NCBI RefSeq assembly: GCF_014651835.1
Contig: NZ_BMXQ01000003.1
Span: 124,001 to 188,000 of the forward strand
DNA length: 64,000 nt
Direction: 5' to 3'
Origin: Pigmentiphaga litoralis
GTDB lineage: Bacteria; Pseudomonadota; Gammaproteobacteria; Burkholderiales; Burkholderiaceae_B
Of the stretch, positions 55,881-64,000 are shown piece after piece. How positions within the stretch are numbered: position 1 is the stretch's first letter; each line of letters opens with the position of its first letter. The position numbers and the translations under genes were made by a program. Below the pieces are notes generated by a model. The model was not told the origin of the DNA. It made no database searches and worked only from the letters and a program-made list of their open reading frames with translations.

Positions 55881-56015
55881 GGCGCGATTGTACGGGACGG
55901 CGCGTCAGGACGCAGGATTCTTTGTCCGCAGTATGCTTGCGGGTGGGCGATTTCGCCAAATTAGTGGGTTTGAGCGCGGCGAACGCCATAAACGGGTCGC
56001 CGCCATAAAGAACAG

Positions 56016-56672
56016 ATGGCAAAAAAGAACAAGTTTTCCACCGCCTGGCTGCACCAGCACATCAACGATCCGTATGTGAAGCAGGCGCAGCAGAAGGGAT
56101 ACCGCGCGCGGGCGGCTTTCAAGCTCACCGAGATCCTCGACACCGAAAAGCTGCTGCGGCCGGGCGATATCGTGGTCGACCTGGGCTCGGCACCCGGCAG
56201 TTGGTCGCAGGTGGTGCGCGAACGGCTGGTCGGACCGCAGGGCGTGTTGCGTGGACGCATCCTTGCGTTGGATATCCTCCCGATGGAGCCTGTCGCCGAC
56301 GTCGAGTTTCTGCAGGGGGACTTTCGCGAAGATGCCGTTATGCAACAACTCGAAATGTTGCTGGGTAATCAGGTCGTAGACCTTGTAATTTCAGACATGG
56401 CCCCCAATCTTTCGGGAGTGGGCGTGGCCGACGCCGCCCGGATGGAACATGTATGCGACCTTGCCCGCGAGTTCGCGATTGCCCATCTGAAACCCGACGG
56501 TGCGTTGGTGGTAAAGGCCTTTCACGGTAGCGGGTTTTCCCAGATCGTGAAGAGCTTCAAGGATACTTTTCATCGGGTGGTCGAACGCAAGCCGAAAGCC
56601 TCGCGGTCGAACTCCTCCGAAACGTTCCTGGTTGGCCGGGGCTTGAAGGTCAGCCGGGTGCGAGCAGAGTAG
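56016..56672 (+). CDS. rlmE: 23S rRNA (uridine2552-2'-O)-methyltransferase
   Basis: A 218-residue FtsJ/RrmJ methyltransferase for U2552 in the A loop. The SAM-binding motif is [14 protein letters not shown]; the KDKE tetrad is visible as Lys in RAAFKL, Asp in ISDMAPN, Lys in VVKAFHG and Glu in SSETF. ATG 56016 begins [15 protein letters not shown]. ftsH follows after 104 bases, the classical rlmE-ftsH pair. Confidence 0.96.
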   Translation: MAKKNKFSTAWLHQHINDPYVKQAQQKGYRARAAFKLTEILDTEKLLRPGDIVVDLGSAPGSWSQVVRERLVGPQGVLRGRILALDILPMEPVADVEFLQGDFREDAVMQQLEMLLGNQVVDLVISDMAPNLSGVGVADAARMEHVCDLAREFAIAHLKPDGALVVKAFHGSGFSQIVKSFKDTFHRVVERKPKASRSNSSETFLVGRGLKVSRVRAE

Positions 56673-56776
56673 AATTTGGCAATCTGTTTCAGGCAATCAG
56701 AGTCAGGCAATGAATTTCAACCGCCGGGTATGTTCCGGGCGGTTGGCCGGTCGGCAATACGAGTAGGAGATCGACC

Positions 56777-58657
56777 TTGAACAATATGTTCTCCAAAGTC
56801 GCGGTCTGGATGGTGATCGCGTTTGTTTTGTTCACGGTCTTCAAGCAATTTGAAGGCCGTGCTCGCCCGCAGGATACGGTGTCGTACTCCCAGTTCATGG
56901 AAGAGGCGAAGGCAGGTCGTATCCAGAAGGTCGACGTCCAGGGCGATATCCTGAACGTTACGCCGGCCGACGGCCGTCCCTACTCCATCACGTCTCCCGG
57001 CGACCTCTGGCTGGTGGGCGACCTGATGAAGTACGGCGTGCAGGTGTCCGGCAAGCCCAAGGAAGAGCCGTCTCTGCTGATGAGCCTGTTCGTCTCGTGG
57101 TTCCCGATGCTGCTGCTGATCGGCGTATGGATATTCTTCATGCGGCAGATGCAGGGTGGAGGACGCGGCGGCGCGTTCAATTTCGGCAAGTCGCGTGCGC
57201 GGATGCTGGACGAGAACACCAACTCGGTCACGTTTGCCGACGTGGCCGGCTGTGACGAAGCCAAGGAAGACGTGCAGGAACTGGTCGACTTCCTGCGCGA
57301 CCCCACCAAGTTCCAGAAGCTGGGCGGCCGGATTCCCCGCGGCGTGCTGATGGTGGGCTCGCCAGGTACGGGCAAGACGCTGCTGGCTCGTGCCATTGCA
57401 GGCGAAGCCAAGGTGCCGTTCTTCAGCATTTCCGGCTCGGACTTCGTTGAAATGTTCGTCGGCGTGGGCGCGGCCCGTGTCCGCGACATGTTCGAAAATG
57501 CCAAGAAGCAGTCGCCTTGCATCATCTTCATCGACGAAATCGATGCGGTGGGTCGCCAGCGCGGCGCCGGCCTGGGTGGCGGCAACGACGAGCGCGAACA
57601 GACGCTGAACCAGATGCTGGTGGAAATGGACGGCTTCGAGACGAGCACGGGCATCATCGTGATCGCCGCGACGAACCGTCCGGACGTGCTGGACCCTGCA
57701 CTGCTGCGTCCGGGCCGTTTCGACCGCCAGGTCGTGGTGCCGCTGCCCGATATTCGTGGCCGCGACCAGATCCTGAAGGTCCACATGCGCAAGGTGCCGG
57801 TCAATACCGACGTCGACGCAACGGTGCTGGCCCGTGGTACGCCTGGATTCTCGGGCGCCGACCTGGCCAACCTGGTGAACGAAGCCGCGCTGTTCGCAGC
57901 CCGCCGCAACGGCCGTACGGTCGAAATGTCGGACTTCGAAAAGGCCAAGGACAAGATCATCATGGGCGCCGAGCGCCGCTCGCTGGTCATGCCTGAAGAG
58001 GAACGCCGCAACACCGCGTACCACGAGTCGGGCCACGCGATCGTTGCCCGCATGCTGCCCAAGACCGATCCCGTGCACAAGGTCACCATCATTCCCCGTG
58101 GCCGTGCCCTGGGCGTGACGATGCAGCTGCCGGAAATCGACCGGTACAGCATGGACAAGGAGCGCATGCTCAACACCATCTCGGTGCTGTTCGGTGGCCG
58201 GATCGCCGAAGAAGTGTTCATGCACCAGATGACCACGGGCGCATCCAACGACTTCGAACGTGCCACGGCCATTGCCCGTGACATGGTGACGCGCTACGGC
58301 ATGACCGACACGCTCGGCACCATGGTGTACGCCGAAAACGAAGGGGAAGTGTTCCTGGGTCGCAGCATCACCAAGACGACGCAGATGTCCGAGTCGACTA
58401 TGCAAAAGGTCGATACCGAGATCCGCCGCATCATCGACGAGCAGTACGGCGTTGCGCGCAAGATCCTGGAAGACAACCGCGACAAGGTCGAAGTGATGAC
58501 CAAGGCTCTGCTCGAATGGGAAACCATCGATATGGACCAGATCAACGACATCATCGAAGGCCGCCCACCGCGTCCGCCGAAGGTGACGGAGTCGAGCAAC
58601 ACGCCCACGCCGCCGACGACGCCCGGGGTCACCCCGAACGCGCACGCGCCGGCCTGA
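56777..58657 (+). CDS. ftsH: ATP-dependent zinc metalloprotease FtsH
   Basis: A 626-residue hexameric inner-membrane AAA+ protease that degrades misfolded membrane proteins and regulators such as LpxC. Two helices (residues 5-20 and 105-122) flank a periplasmic domain. Walker A is GSPGTGKT; the SRH motif is [13 protein letters not shown]; the zinc motif HESGH has His416, Glu417 and His420. The start is TTG 56777 with GGAG 7 bases upstream (reading [11 protein letters not shown]); an ATG at 56786 is weaker. It lies after rlmE and before folP-glmM. Confidence 0.97.
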   Translation: MNNMFSKVAVWMVIAFVLFTVFKQFEGRARPQDTVSYSQFMEEAKAGRIQKVDVQGDILNVTPADGRPYSITSPGDLWLVGDLMKYGVQVSGKPKEEPSLLMSLFVSWFPMLLLIGVWIFFMRQMQGGGRGGAFNFGKSRARMLDENTNSVTFADVAGCDEAKEDVQELVDFLRDPTKFQKLGGRIPRGVLMVGSPGTGKTLLARAIAGEAKVPFFSISGSDFVEMFVGVGAARVRDMFENAKKQSPCIIFIDEIDAVGRQRGAGLGGGNDEREQTLNQMLVEMDGFETSTGIIVIAATNRPDVLDPALLRPGRFDRQVVVPLPDIRGRDQILKVHMRKVPVNTDVDATVLARGTPGFSGADLANLVNEAALFAARRNGRTVEMSDFEKAKDKIIMGAERRSLVMPEEERRNTAYHESGHAIVARMLPKTDPVHKVTIIPRGRALGVTMQLPEIDRYSMDKERMLNTISVLFGGRIAEEVFMHQMTTGASNDFERATAIARDMVTRYGMTDTLGTMVYAENEGEVFLGRSITKTTQMSESTMQKVDTEIRRIIDEQYGVARKILEDNRDKVEVMTKALLEWETIDMDQINDIIEGRPPRPPKVTESSNTPTPPTTPGVTPNAHAPA

Positions 58658-58737
58658 TGTTCCTGCCCTGTGCATCGGTCGGGTCCTGCCTGAAAGGCTA
58701 GGCCGGACCGGTGCCACGGCAGTCAGCATGTCCTGCT

Positions 58738-58781
58738 ACGGCCTATTGCGGATCTTCTGCAATAGGCCGTCGTCGTTTCAG
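58738..58781 (+). terminator. Probable terminator after ftsH
   Basis: ACGGCCTATTGC and its complement (58738-58749 and 58759-58770) form a perfect 12-bp stem with a nine-base loop, followed by a broken T run (CGTCGTTTC). It lies 80 bases after the ftsH stop. Confidence 0.55.
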
Positions 58782-58882
58782 CAGCTGCCGATCCGGCGGT
58801 ACTGCGCGGCACGGCACTGCGCAGCACGGCACTGCCTTACCCTTCTTTCCCACTCCGTCCCTTTGCTGATCCACCTTCCGGA

Positions 58883-59740
58883 ATGATCGATCTTCCCGCT
58901 TCTGCCTCCGTGCTCCACTGCGGCCGCTACGCCCTCGACCTCTCGCGCCCGCGTGTGATGGGCATCGTCAACCTGACGCCCGACTCGTTTTCCGACGGCG
59001 GGCGGCACGCCACGGTCGATGCGGGCGTCGCCCACGCGCGGCAACTGCTGGCCGAAGGCGCCGACATCCTGGACCTCGGGGGTGAATCGACGCGGCCCGG
59101 CGCGGCAGAGGTGGCGGAGGCTGACGAACTGGCCCGCGTTCTGCCGGTGATCGAGGCGCTGCGCGAATGTGGGGTGCCGCTGTCCATCGACACCGCCAAG
59201 CCGGCCGTGATGCGCGCGGCCCTGGCGGCCGGGGCCGACATGATCAACGACATCTGGGGGTTTCGGCAGCCGGGCGCGCTGGAAGCGGTCGCGGGCAGCG
59301 CGTGCGGCCTGTGCGCCATGCACATGCAGGGCGAGCCGCGCACCATGCAGGCCGCGCCCGAGTACGATGACGTCGTGGAAGACGTGCTGCGGTTCCTGCG
59401 GGACCAGGCCGCGCGGCTGGAAGCGGCCGGCGTGGCCCGGGGCCGGATCAGCCTGGATCCCGGTTTCGGGTTCGGCAAGACCGTGCCGCAGAACTATCGA
59501 CTGCTGCGCGAACTGGACCGTATCGTCGCGCTCGGCTATCCGGTCCTCATCGGCGTCTCACGCAAAAGCATGATCGGTGCGGTGACCGGTAAGGCGGTGG
59601 AGGACCGAATGGCGGGGAGCGTGGCCGCTGCCCTGTCAGCCGTGCAGCGGGGGGCGAGAATCGTACGTGTGCACGATGTCGCTGCAACCGTGGATGCGCT
59701 AAAAATCTGGGGAACAGTGGAAACTGTCGCCACACCATAA
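58883..59740 (+). CDS. folP: Dihydropteroate synthase
   Basis: A 285-residue TIM-barrel enzyme joining p-aminobenzoate to dihydropterin pyrophosphate in folate synthesis; the sulfonamide target. Motifs are VMGIVNLTPDSFSDGG, DLGGESTRPGA, DMINDIWGF, MHMQGEP and DPGFGFGKT, followed by LIGVSRKSMIG. It precedes glmM as in many proteobacteria. Two 15-bp repeats (58801-58830) lie just upstream. Confidence 0.96.
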   Translation: MIDLPASASVLHCGRYALDLSRPRVMGIVNLTPDSFSDGGRHATVDAGVAHARQLLAEGADILDLGGESTRPGAAEVAEADELARVLPVIEALRECGVPLSIDTAKPAVMRAALAAGADMINDIWGFRQPGALEAVAGSACGLCAMHMQGEPRTMQAAPEYDDVVEDVLRFLRDQAARLEAAGVARGRISLDPGFGFGKTVPQNYRLLRELDRIVALGYPVLIGVSRKSMIGAVTGKAVEDRMAGSVAAALSAVQRGARIVRVHDVAATVDALKIWGTVETVATP

Positions 59741-59801
59741 CTTCTGCACGCATCGCGCGCAGAACAGACGTTGCAGACGCTGCAAAGAATAAGGACGGCA
59801 C

Positions 59802-61142
59802 ATGGCGACGAGTCGCAAATATTTTGGTACCGACGGCATCCGCGGGGAAGTCGGCGGTCCGGTCATCAACGCGGAGTTCGCACTCCGGCTGGGGTATGCC
59901 GCCGGCCGCGTGCTGGCGCAGCGGGGGGCCAACGGCAAGCGGCCGGAAGTCCTGATCGGCAAGGACACGCGGATTTCCGGCTACATGCTGGAATCGGCGC
60001 TTGAAGCGGGCCTGTCGGCTGCGGGCGTGGACGTGTTGCTGGCGGGGCCGATGCCTACGCCCGCCGTCGCCTACCTGACACGCGCCTTGCGCCTGTCGGC
60101 GGGCATTGTCATCAGCGCCTCGCACAATCCGTATTTCGACAACGGCATCAAGTTCTTTTCGGACCGCGGCATGAAGCTCGCCGACGAGGTCGAACTGCGG
60201 ATCGAAGAAGCCCTGGAGCAACCCGTGGGCTGCGAGCCGTCCGAAACCCTGGGCAAGGCGCGCCGCCTGTCGGACGCCAACGGCCGGTACATCGAATTCT
60301 GCAAGGGCAGCTTTCCGTCCGACCTGAGCCTGAACGGCTTGCGCATTGTCGTGGACGGTGCGCATGGCGCCGCCTACCAGATCGCGCCCAGTGTCTTCGA
60401 AGAACTGGGTGCGACGGTCATCGCCGTCGGCTGCAAGCCCGATGGCATGAACATCAATGCCGGCGTGGGCGCGACGCACGTCGAGGCCCTGGTGCGCGAG
60501 GTCAAGGCGCACCAGGCCGACCTGGGCATTGCGCTGGACGGTGACGCCGACCGGTTGCAAATGGTCGATGCCGACGGCCGGTCCTTCAATGGCGATGAGC
60601 TGCTGTATGTGATCGTGCGCGAACGGCTGTCGGCTGGCCCGGTCGCCGGGGTGGTCGGCACGCTCATGACCAATTATGCGTTCGAAAAGCAGATGGCCGC
60701 CCTGAATGTGGGCTTCGCTCGCGCCGCGGTGGGGGACCGGTACGTCATGGAACTGATGCAGGAACGCGGCTGGTTGTATGGCGGCGAGGCATCGGGCCAT
60801 GTGATCTGTCTGGACCGCCACACGACCGGCGACGGCATCGTGGCGGCCCTGCAGGTGCTGGCCGCCATGCAGCGCGCCGGCAAGTCCCTGGCCGAGTTGC
60901 TGGAACCGCTGCGCCTGTTTCCGCAGAAGCTGGTCAACGTCCCGCTGGCCGAAGGCGTGGATTGGGCGTCGCACGCTGGTCTGGCGGCCGCCACCCGCGA
61001 GGCCGAGGCGCGTGTGGCCGGCCGCGGCCGCGTGCTGATCCGCGCGTCGGGCACCGAGCCCAAGCTGCGCCTGATGGTCGAAGCCGAAGACGAAGCCCTG
61101 GTGGATGATTGCCTGGCGCTGCTCGAGGGCAGCCTCAAGTGA
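59802..61142 (+). CDS. glmM: Phosphoglucosamine mutase
   Basis: A 446-residue mutase converting glucosamine-6-phosphate to glucosamine-1-phosphate for peptidoglycan and lipid A. The phosphorylated serine is Ser107 in [12 protein letters not shown]; the Mg site is DGDADR; the sugar-binding loop is [12 protein letters not shown]; the phosphate-binding end is [18 protein letters not shown] 59802 follows AAGGA by about 9 bases. It closes the rlmE-ftsH-folP-glmM run. Confidence 0.97.
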   Translation: MATSRKYFGTDGIRGEVGGPVINAEFALRLGYAAGRVLAQRGANGKRPEVLIGKDTRISGYMLESALEAGLSAAGVDVLLAGPMPTPAVAYLTRALRLSAGIVISASHNPYFDNGIKFFSDRGMKLADEVELRIEEALEQPVGCEPSETLGKARRLSDANGRYIEFCKGSFPSDLSLNGLRIVVDGAHGAAYQIAPSVFEELGATVIAVGCKPDGMNINAGVGATHVEALVREVKAHQADLGIALDGDADRLQMVDADGRSFNGDELLYVIVRERLSAGPVAGVVGTLMTNYAFEKQMAALNVGFARAAVGDRYVMELMQERGWLYGGEASGHVICLDRHTTGDGIVAALQVLAAMQRAGKSLAELLEPLRLFPQKLVNVPLAEGVDWASHAGLAAATREAEARVAGRGRVLIRASGTEPKLRLMVEAEDEALVDDCLALLEGSLK

Positions 61143-61159
61143 GCCGGCGCACGCATTCG

Positions 61160-61216
61160 AACGACAACAAGGACCACAACAAGGACCACAACAAGGACGA
61201 CAACAAGGACAAGGAC
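61160..61216. repeat. 12-bp tandem repeat between glmM and sixA
   Basis: About four copies of a 12-bp unit (GACCACAACAAG type) stand between glmM and the phosphatase gene. In one frame they read Asn-Lys-Asp-His repeats continuous with the downstream gene, but no start codon with a ribosome site lies before them. Confidence 0.9.
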
Positions 61217-61333
61217 GACGCCACCGGCGCCGGACGCAAGCCGGTCATCCTTCCGGGCGACACGGCCTGTCAAGGTCCGGTCACTCAATCGTCGCAGAAT
61301 GAGGACCCTTTGTCCCTGATCGAAACGGATTCC

Positions 61334-61786
61334 ATGAACTTGCTCCTTTGGCGCCACGCCGAGGCCGAAGACGGCCACGACGACATGCAGCGTGCCCTGA
61401 CCAAACGCGGCCGCAAGCAGGCGGAGCTGGGCGCGGCCTGGCTGCGCCAGCACGCGCCCGCCGACCTCAAGGTGCTGGTCAGCCCGGCCGTGCGCACCCG
61501 GCAGACTGCCGATGCACTCAAGCTGGACTACACCGTGATGCCGGATCTGGCCCCGGATGCCGAGCCGGCCAACGTGCTGGCCGCATCGGGCTGGCCGTTT
61601 GCCTCGACGTCGGTGCTCGTCATCGGCCACCAGCCGACCCTGGGCCGGGTCGCCAGCACGCTGCTGGCGGGCGAGGACCTGCCCTGGACGCTCAAGAAGG
61701 GCGGCATCTGGTGGCTGGCCCGCCGTCAGCGGGACGAAGATTTCCAGGTCGTCGTGCGCGCCGTCGTCAATCCCGAACTGCTGTAA
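61334..61786 (+). CDS. SixA-like histidine phosphatase
   Basis: A 150-residue member of the histidine phosphatase superfamily, SixA branch. It has the RHG-type motif LLWRHAEAEDG (His near residue 8), SPAVRTRQTADAL with the second Arg, and VIGHQPTLGRVAS with the second His. SixA acts on phosphohistidine proteins such as the nitrogen PTS NPr in E. coli. ATG 61334 begins the conserved domain; the in-frame sequence upstream is repetitive and not conserved. It is 190 bases after glmM. Confidence 0.9.
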   Translation: MNLLLWRHAEAEDGHDDMQRALTKRGRKQAELGAAWLRQHAPADLKVLVSPAVRTRQTADALKLDYTVMPDLAPDAEPANVLAASGWPFASTSVLVIGHQPTLGRVASTLLAGEDLPWTLKKGGIWWLARRQRDEDFQVVVRAVVNPELL

Positions 61787-61846
61787 GCGCGCCGGGCGCC
61801 AGCCCGATGCGGCATCCTGATGCGGCATCCCCCCGCAGCATCCCCC

Positions 61847-61926
61847 CGCGGCCGTGGCGTTTTCACGGCCGCGTCACATCCCGGTCAAGGAACTGCAACG
61901 CAAACCCCCGACACTAGTTCAACTAG
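61847..61926 (+). promoter_or_regulatory. Palindromes upstream of olsB
   Basis: CGCGGCCGTG and its complement (61847-61873) form a 10-bp stem with a loop of seven bases, and CTAGTT-C-AACTAG (61914-61926) is a 13-bp palindrome, 17 bases before ATG 61944. The first may terminate sixA; the second could be an operator. Neither matches a site I know. Confidence 0.45.
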
Positions 61927-61943
61927 CCAAGGGGAGTGCGTAC

Positions 61944-62798
61944 ATGCTCGAGTTCAGCCGCATCGAAGCCCGTCGTCCGATTCCGGATGTCGCTCACCAC
62001 CGTATTTCCGAACCTGCGCAGACCACGGGCTTTGCCGTGGGTCTGGCGCGGTCGTGGAGCGAGGTCGAGGCCGCGCAGCGACTACGCTATGAAGTCTTTA
62101 CCGAAGACATGGGCGCCATCTTCCCGAACGCCGTGAACGGCGTCGACGAAGACCGTTTCGACGCCTGGTGTGAACACCTGATCGTGCGCGAACTGACGAC
62201 CGGCCGCGTCGTCGGCACCTACCGCATCCTGGGCCCCAAGCAGGCCCGCCAGGCGGGCAATTACTACTCCGAATCCGAATTCGACCTGACGGGCCTGGCG
62301 TCCATCCGGTCTGAACTGGTCGAGTTCGGACGCTCGTGTACCCACCGCGATTACCGCAGCGGCGCCGTCATCATGCTGCTGTGGTCGGGGCTGGCCGAGT
62401 TCCTGCGCCGCGCCAACTACCGCTACGTGCTGGGCTGCGCCAGCGTCAGCCTGCGCGATGACGGTGCGACGGCGGCAGGGGTGTACCGGGCGGTGGCCGA
62501 GCAACTGGCCTTTCCCGGCCCCTTGCAGGTATCGCCCCTGCACCGCCTGCCAGTGGAACGGCTCGACGCCGATCTGCCGACACGGGTGCCGCCGCTGATC
62601 AAGGGCTATCTGAAACTGGGTGCCCGCGTGTGCGGCGAGCCTGCCTGGGATCCGGACTTCAACACCGCAGACTTTCCGATGCTGTTGTCGGTGGATACGA
62701 TGGACGACCGCTATCGCCGCCACTTCAACCTGGCCCCGGGGGTCGCCCAGCCTTCGCAGCAGACCGCGAATTCAGCTGAGCTTCAGGTGCAAGCGTGA
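61944..62798 (+). CDS. olsB: L-ornithine N(alpha)-acyltransferase (ornithine lipid synthesis)
   Basis: A 284-residue GNAT-like acyltransferase of the OlsB/hemolysin-like group that makes lyso-ornithine lipid from 3-hydroxyacyl-ACP. Motifs are AQRLRYEVFTEDMGA, DAWCEHLIVREL, SRSELVEFGRSCTHRDYR-like SELVEFGRSCTHRDYR and a C-terminal LIKGYLKLGARVCGEPAWD. GGGGAG lies 8 bases before ATG 61944. The expected partner olsA is not present: the downstream reading frame is only 60 codons. Confidence 0.9.
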   Translation: MLEFSRIEARRPIPDVAHHRISEPAQTTGFAVGLARSWSEVEAAQRLRYEVFTEDMGAIFPNAVNGVDEDRFDAWCEHLIVRELTTGRVVGTYRILGPKQARQAGNYYSESEFDLTGLASIRSELVEFGRSCTHRDYRSGAVIMLLWSGLAEFLRRANYRYVLGCASVSLRDDGATAAGVYRAVAEQLAFPGPLQVSPLHRLPVERLDADLPTRVPPLIKGYLKLGARVCGEPAWDPDFNTADFPMLLSVDTMDDRYRRHFNLAPGVAQPSQQTANSAELQVQA

Positions 62799-62977
62799 CG
62801 ACCTGGCGGCGGGTCCCGGCGCCGGGCCTCGCTCCCATGGGCCGGCGGGCGGCGCTGCGGCGTCAGCTGCGCCGCCAGTGGCGGCGCGCCGGACTGCGCT
62901 TCATGCGGCACACGACCGGCGGCCTGCGTTCAGAGCTCAAGCAGCTCGAACGTAAAGCCTACCTTGCTCCATTCTGA
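62795..62977 (+). CDS. Short Arg-rich reading frame after olsB, doubtful
   Basis: GTG 62795 overlaps the olsB stop (GTGA), and a 60-codon, Arg/Leu-rich frame (MTTWRRV at its start) runs to 62977, overlapping the opposite-strand Ppx/GppA gene by 48 bases. It sits where olsA often starts, so it might be a remnant, but I see no acyltransferase motif. It may equally be noncoding. Confidence 0.2.
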   Translation: MTTWRRVPAPGLAPMGRRAALRRQLRRQWRRAGLRFMRHTTGGLRSELKQLERKAYLAPF

Positions 62978-64000
62978 CTCTTCGGCGCGAAGGGTAAAGT
63001 CGGTCAGCGGGTGATCCTTCAGCCAGCCGGCCTCGACCTTGACGGTGACCGACCGATCCCGCAAGGACACCGTGACCGGCAGGCTGTCCAGGTCTTCCCG
63101 GCGGCGGAACAGCACGGCGGCCAGGCGCAGGCACAGAATCGCCACCCACTGCGCGTCAGTGCGCACCAGCGATTGCAGCTTGCCGAGCTTGCCGAGGTGT
63201 CCCAGGGTCAGCAACGCCAGCTGGCGCTGGTCCTGCCGCGAAAACCCCGGCATGTCGGCGTTTTCCAGCACGTAGGCCGTGTGCTTGTGGTACGTGTTGT
63301 GAGCGATCGACAGGCCCAGTTCATGCAGGTCGGCCGCCCAGCCCAGCGCACTTTCCAGTTCTTCGAAGCCCGGCGTATTGGCCGGGACCAGGCTGGCGAA
63401 CATGGCCAGCGCGGCCGTCTTGACGCGGGTGGCCTGGGCCACGTCGATCTCGTAGCGCACCATGAACTGGCGCACCGTGTCGTCGCGCTTGTCGGTTTCG
63501 GCGTCCCGGCCCAGCAGGTCGTACAGCACGCCCAGACGCAGCGCGCCGTCGGCCGTGTTCATCGAATCGATGCCCAGTTCGTCGAACACCGCGCTCATGA
63601 TCGCCAGTCCGCCCGGCAGCACCGAATAGCGGTCCACCTTGGCGCCCAGCAACTGCGCCCGGTCAACCGTGCCCGCCTTGATCAGGCGTTCCTTGAGTTT
63701 GTCGAGGCCGCGGCGCGTGATGCCCTGGTCCGAAAACCCGGATTCGACCAGGATCGTGCCCAGCGCCTTGCCGGTGCCCGACGACCCGAAGGCTTCCTTC
63801 CAGCCGGTGCGCCGGTATTGCTTGGCGATCACTTCCAGTTCGCGGCGCGCGGCCAGTTCCGCCTGCTTCATGCCGTGGGCGTCGATCACGCCGTCGGGAA
63901 AGTAGGCGCGGCTGTAGCTGACACAGCCCATGTACAGCGATTCCATCAGTTCCGGTTCGAAGCCGTTGCCGATGATGAATTCGGTGGATCCGCCGCCGAT
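62930..64000 (-). CDS. Ppx/GppA-family phosphatase (partial, N-terminus outside window)
   Basis: At least 356 residues of an exopolyphosphatase/guanosine pentaphosphatase-family protein; the start lies beyond the right edge. The visible N-terminal part holds the second phosphate motif IGGGSTEFIIGNGFEPELM; then AFGSSGTGKALG, a PGGLAIMSAVFDEL segment and, in the C-terminal half, an HD-like region (WAADLHELGLSIAHNTYHKH). It hydrolyses polyphosphate and/or pppGpp; the family cannot be split by these parts alone. Convergent with olsB. Confidence 0.9.
   Translation of the reverse strand: MGGGSTEFIIGNGFEPELMESLYMGCVSYSRAYFPDGVIDAHGMKQAELAARRELEVIAKQYRRTGWKEAFGSSGTGKALGTILVESGFSDQGITRRGLDKLKERLIKAGTVDRAQLLGAKVDRYSVLPGGLAIMSAVFDELGIDSMNTADGALRLGVLYDLLGRDAETDKRDDTVRQFMVRYEIDVAQATRVKTAALAMFASLVPANTPGFEELESALGWAADLHELGLSIAHNTYHKHTAYVLENADMPGFSRQDQRQLALLTLGHLGKLGKLQSLVRTDAQWVAILCLRLAAVLFRRREDLDSLPVTVSLRDRSVTVKVEAGWLKDHPLTDFTLRAEESEWSKVGFTFELLEL

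Noticed and set aside
61109-61333. N-terminal extension of the SixA-like protein through the Asn-Lys-Asp repeats
   Set aside because: The extended frame overlaps glmM, has no ribosome site and is not part of the phosphatase domain.

Overview
The window is 64 kb of dense, GC-rich bacterial chromosome. It most resembles a betaproteobacterium of the order Burkholderiales, probably family Alcaligenaceae (Bordetella/Achromobacter-like). Supporting this are three tripartite-tricarboxylate (Bug/TctC) periplasmic receptors without membrane partners beside them, a type-B ribosomal protein L31, an APS-reductase type CysH, an ornithine-lipid synthase (OlsB), and the orders ffs-dnaX-ybaB-recR and rlmE-ftsH-folP-glmM. 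No phage, insertion sequence, integron or CRISPR array is visible. Species is not determined.

Layout. 1-1.6 kb: edge of an RBBP9-like hydrolase, a 1-Cys peroxiredoxin and a DoxX protein. 1.6-6.5 kb: a sulfate assimilation operon (cysA-cysH-cysD-cysN) preceded by a decayed 3' stump of the permease gene cysW. 6.5-15.9 kb: small membrane proteins, a UvrD-like helicase with a DUF5710 tail, a Lrp regulator divergent from Bug receptor/hydrolase/FAD oxidase genes, and a radical SAM gene behind an SOS box. 15.9-18.6 kb: the rpsP-rimM-trmD-rplS ribosome/tRNA operon. 18.6-30.9 kb: housekeeping and membrane genes (Nudix, CbiB-like, ferritin, degenerate EAL protein, rsgA, M48 protease, orn, AEC transporter, GT-C glycosyltransferase, MATE, rpmE2). 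31-41.7 kb is the accessory part: an orphan FecR-like protein; a catabolic operon (carboxymuconolactone-decarboxylase-like, 2-keto-4-pentenoate hydratase, amidohydrolase, Bug) divergent from a GntR regulator; and a galactarate/talarate operon (Bug, enolase-type dehydratase, GarD-type dehydratase) divergent from a LacI regulator with two visible operators. 41.7-64 kb: core genes (rho, trxA, SRP RNA, dnaX, ybaB, recR, tal, carAB, greA, yhbY, rlmE, ftsH, folP, glmM, sixA, olsB, ppx/gppA).

The genes mostly work as local modules. CysD/CysN make APS from sulfate and CysH reduces APS directly to sulfite. RimM, TrmD, S16 and L19 are made together for ribosome maturation. CarA/CarB form carbamoyl-phosphate synthetase. 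The two sugar-acid/aromatic-acid operons each pair a Bug receptor with catabolic enzymes and a divergent one-component regulator.

The least expected signals are non-coding. They include a nested hairpin that hides the ribosome binding site of a ferritin-like gene, a promoter plus terminator in the greA leader that would give a GraL-like RNA of about 40 nt, alternative hairpins before a TTG-start carA, three terminator-like hairpins in a row between carB and greA, a palindromic intergenic element after rplS, and an unusual number of short tandem repeats (mostly 9, 12, 15, 18 or 24 bp units) in genes and between them.
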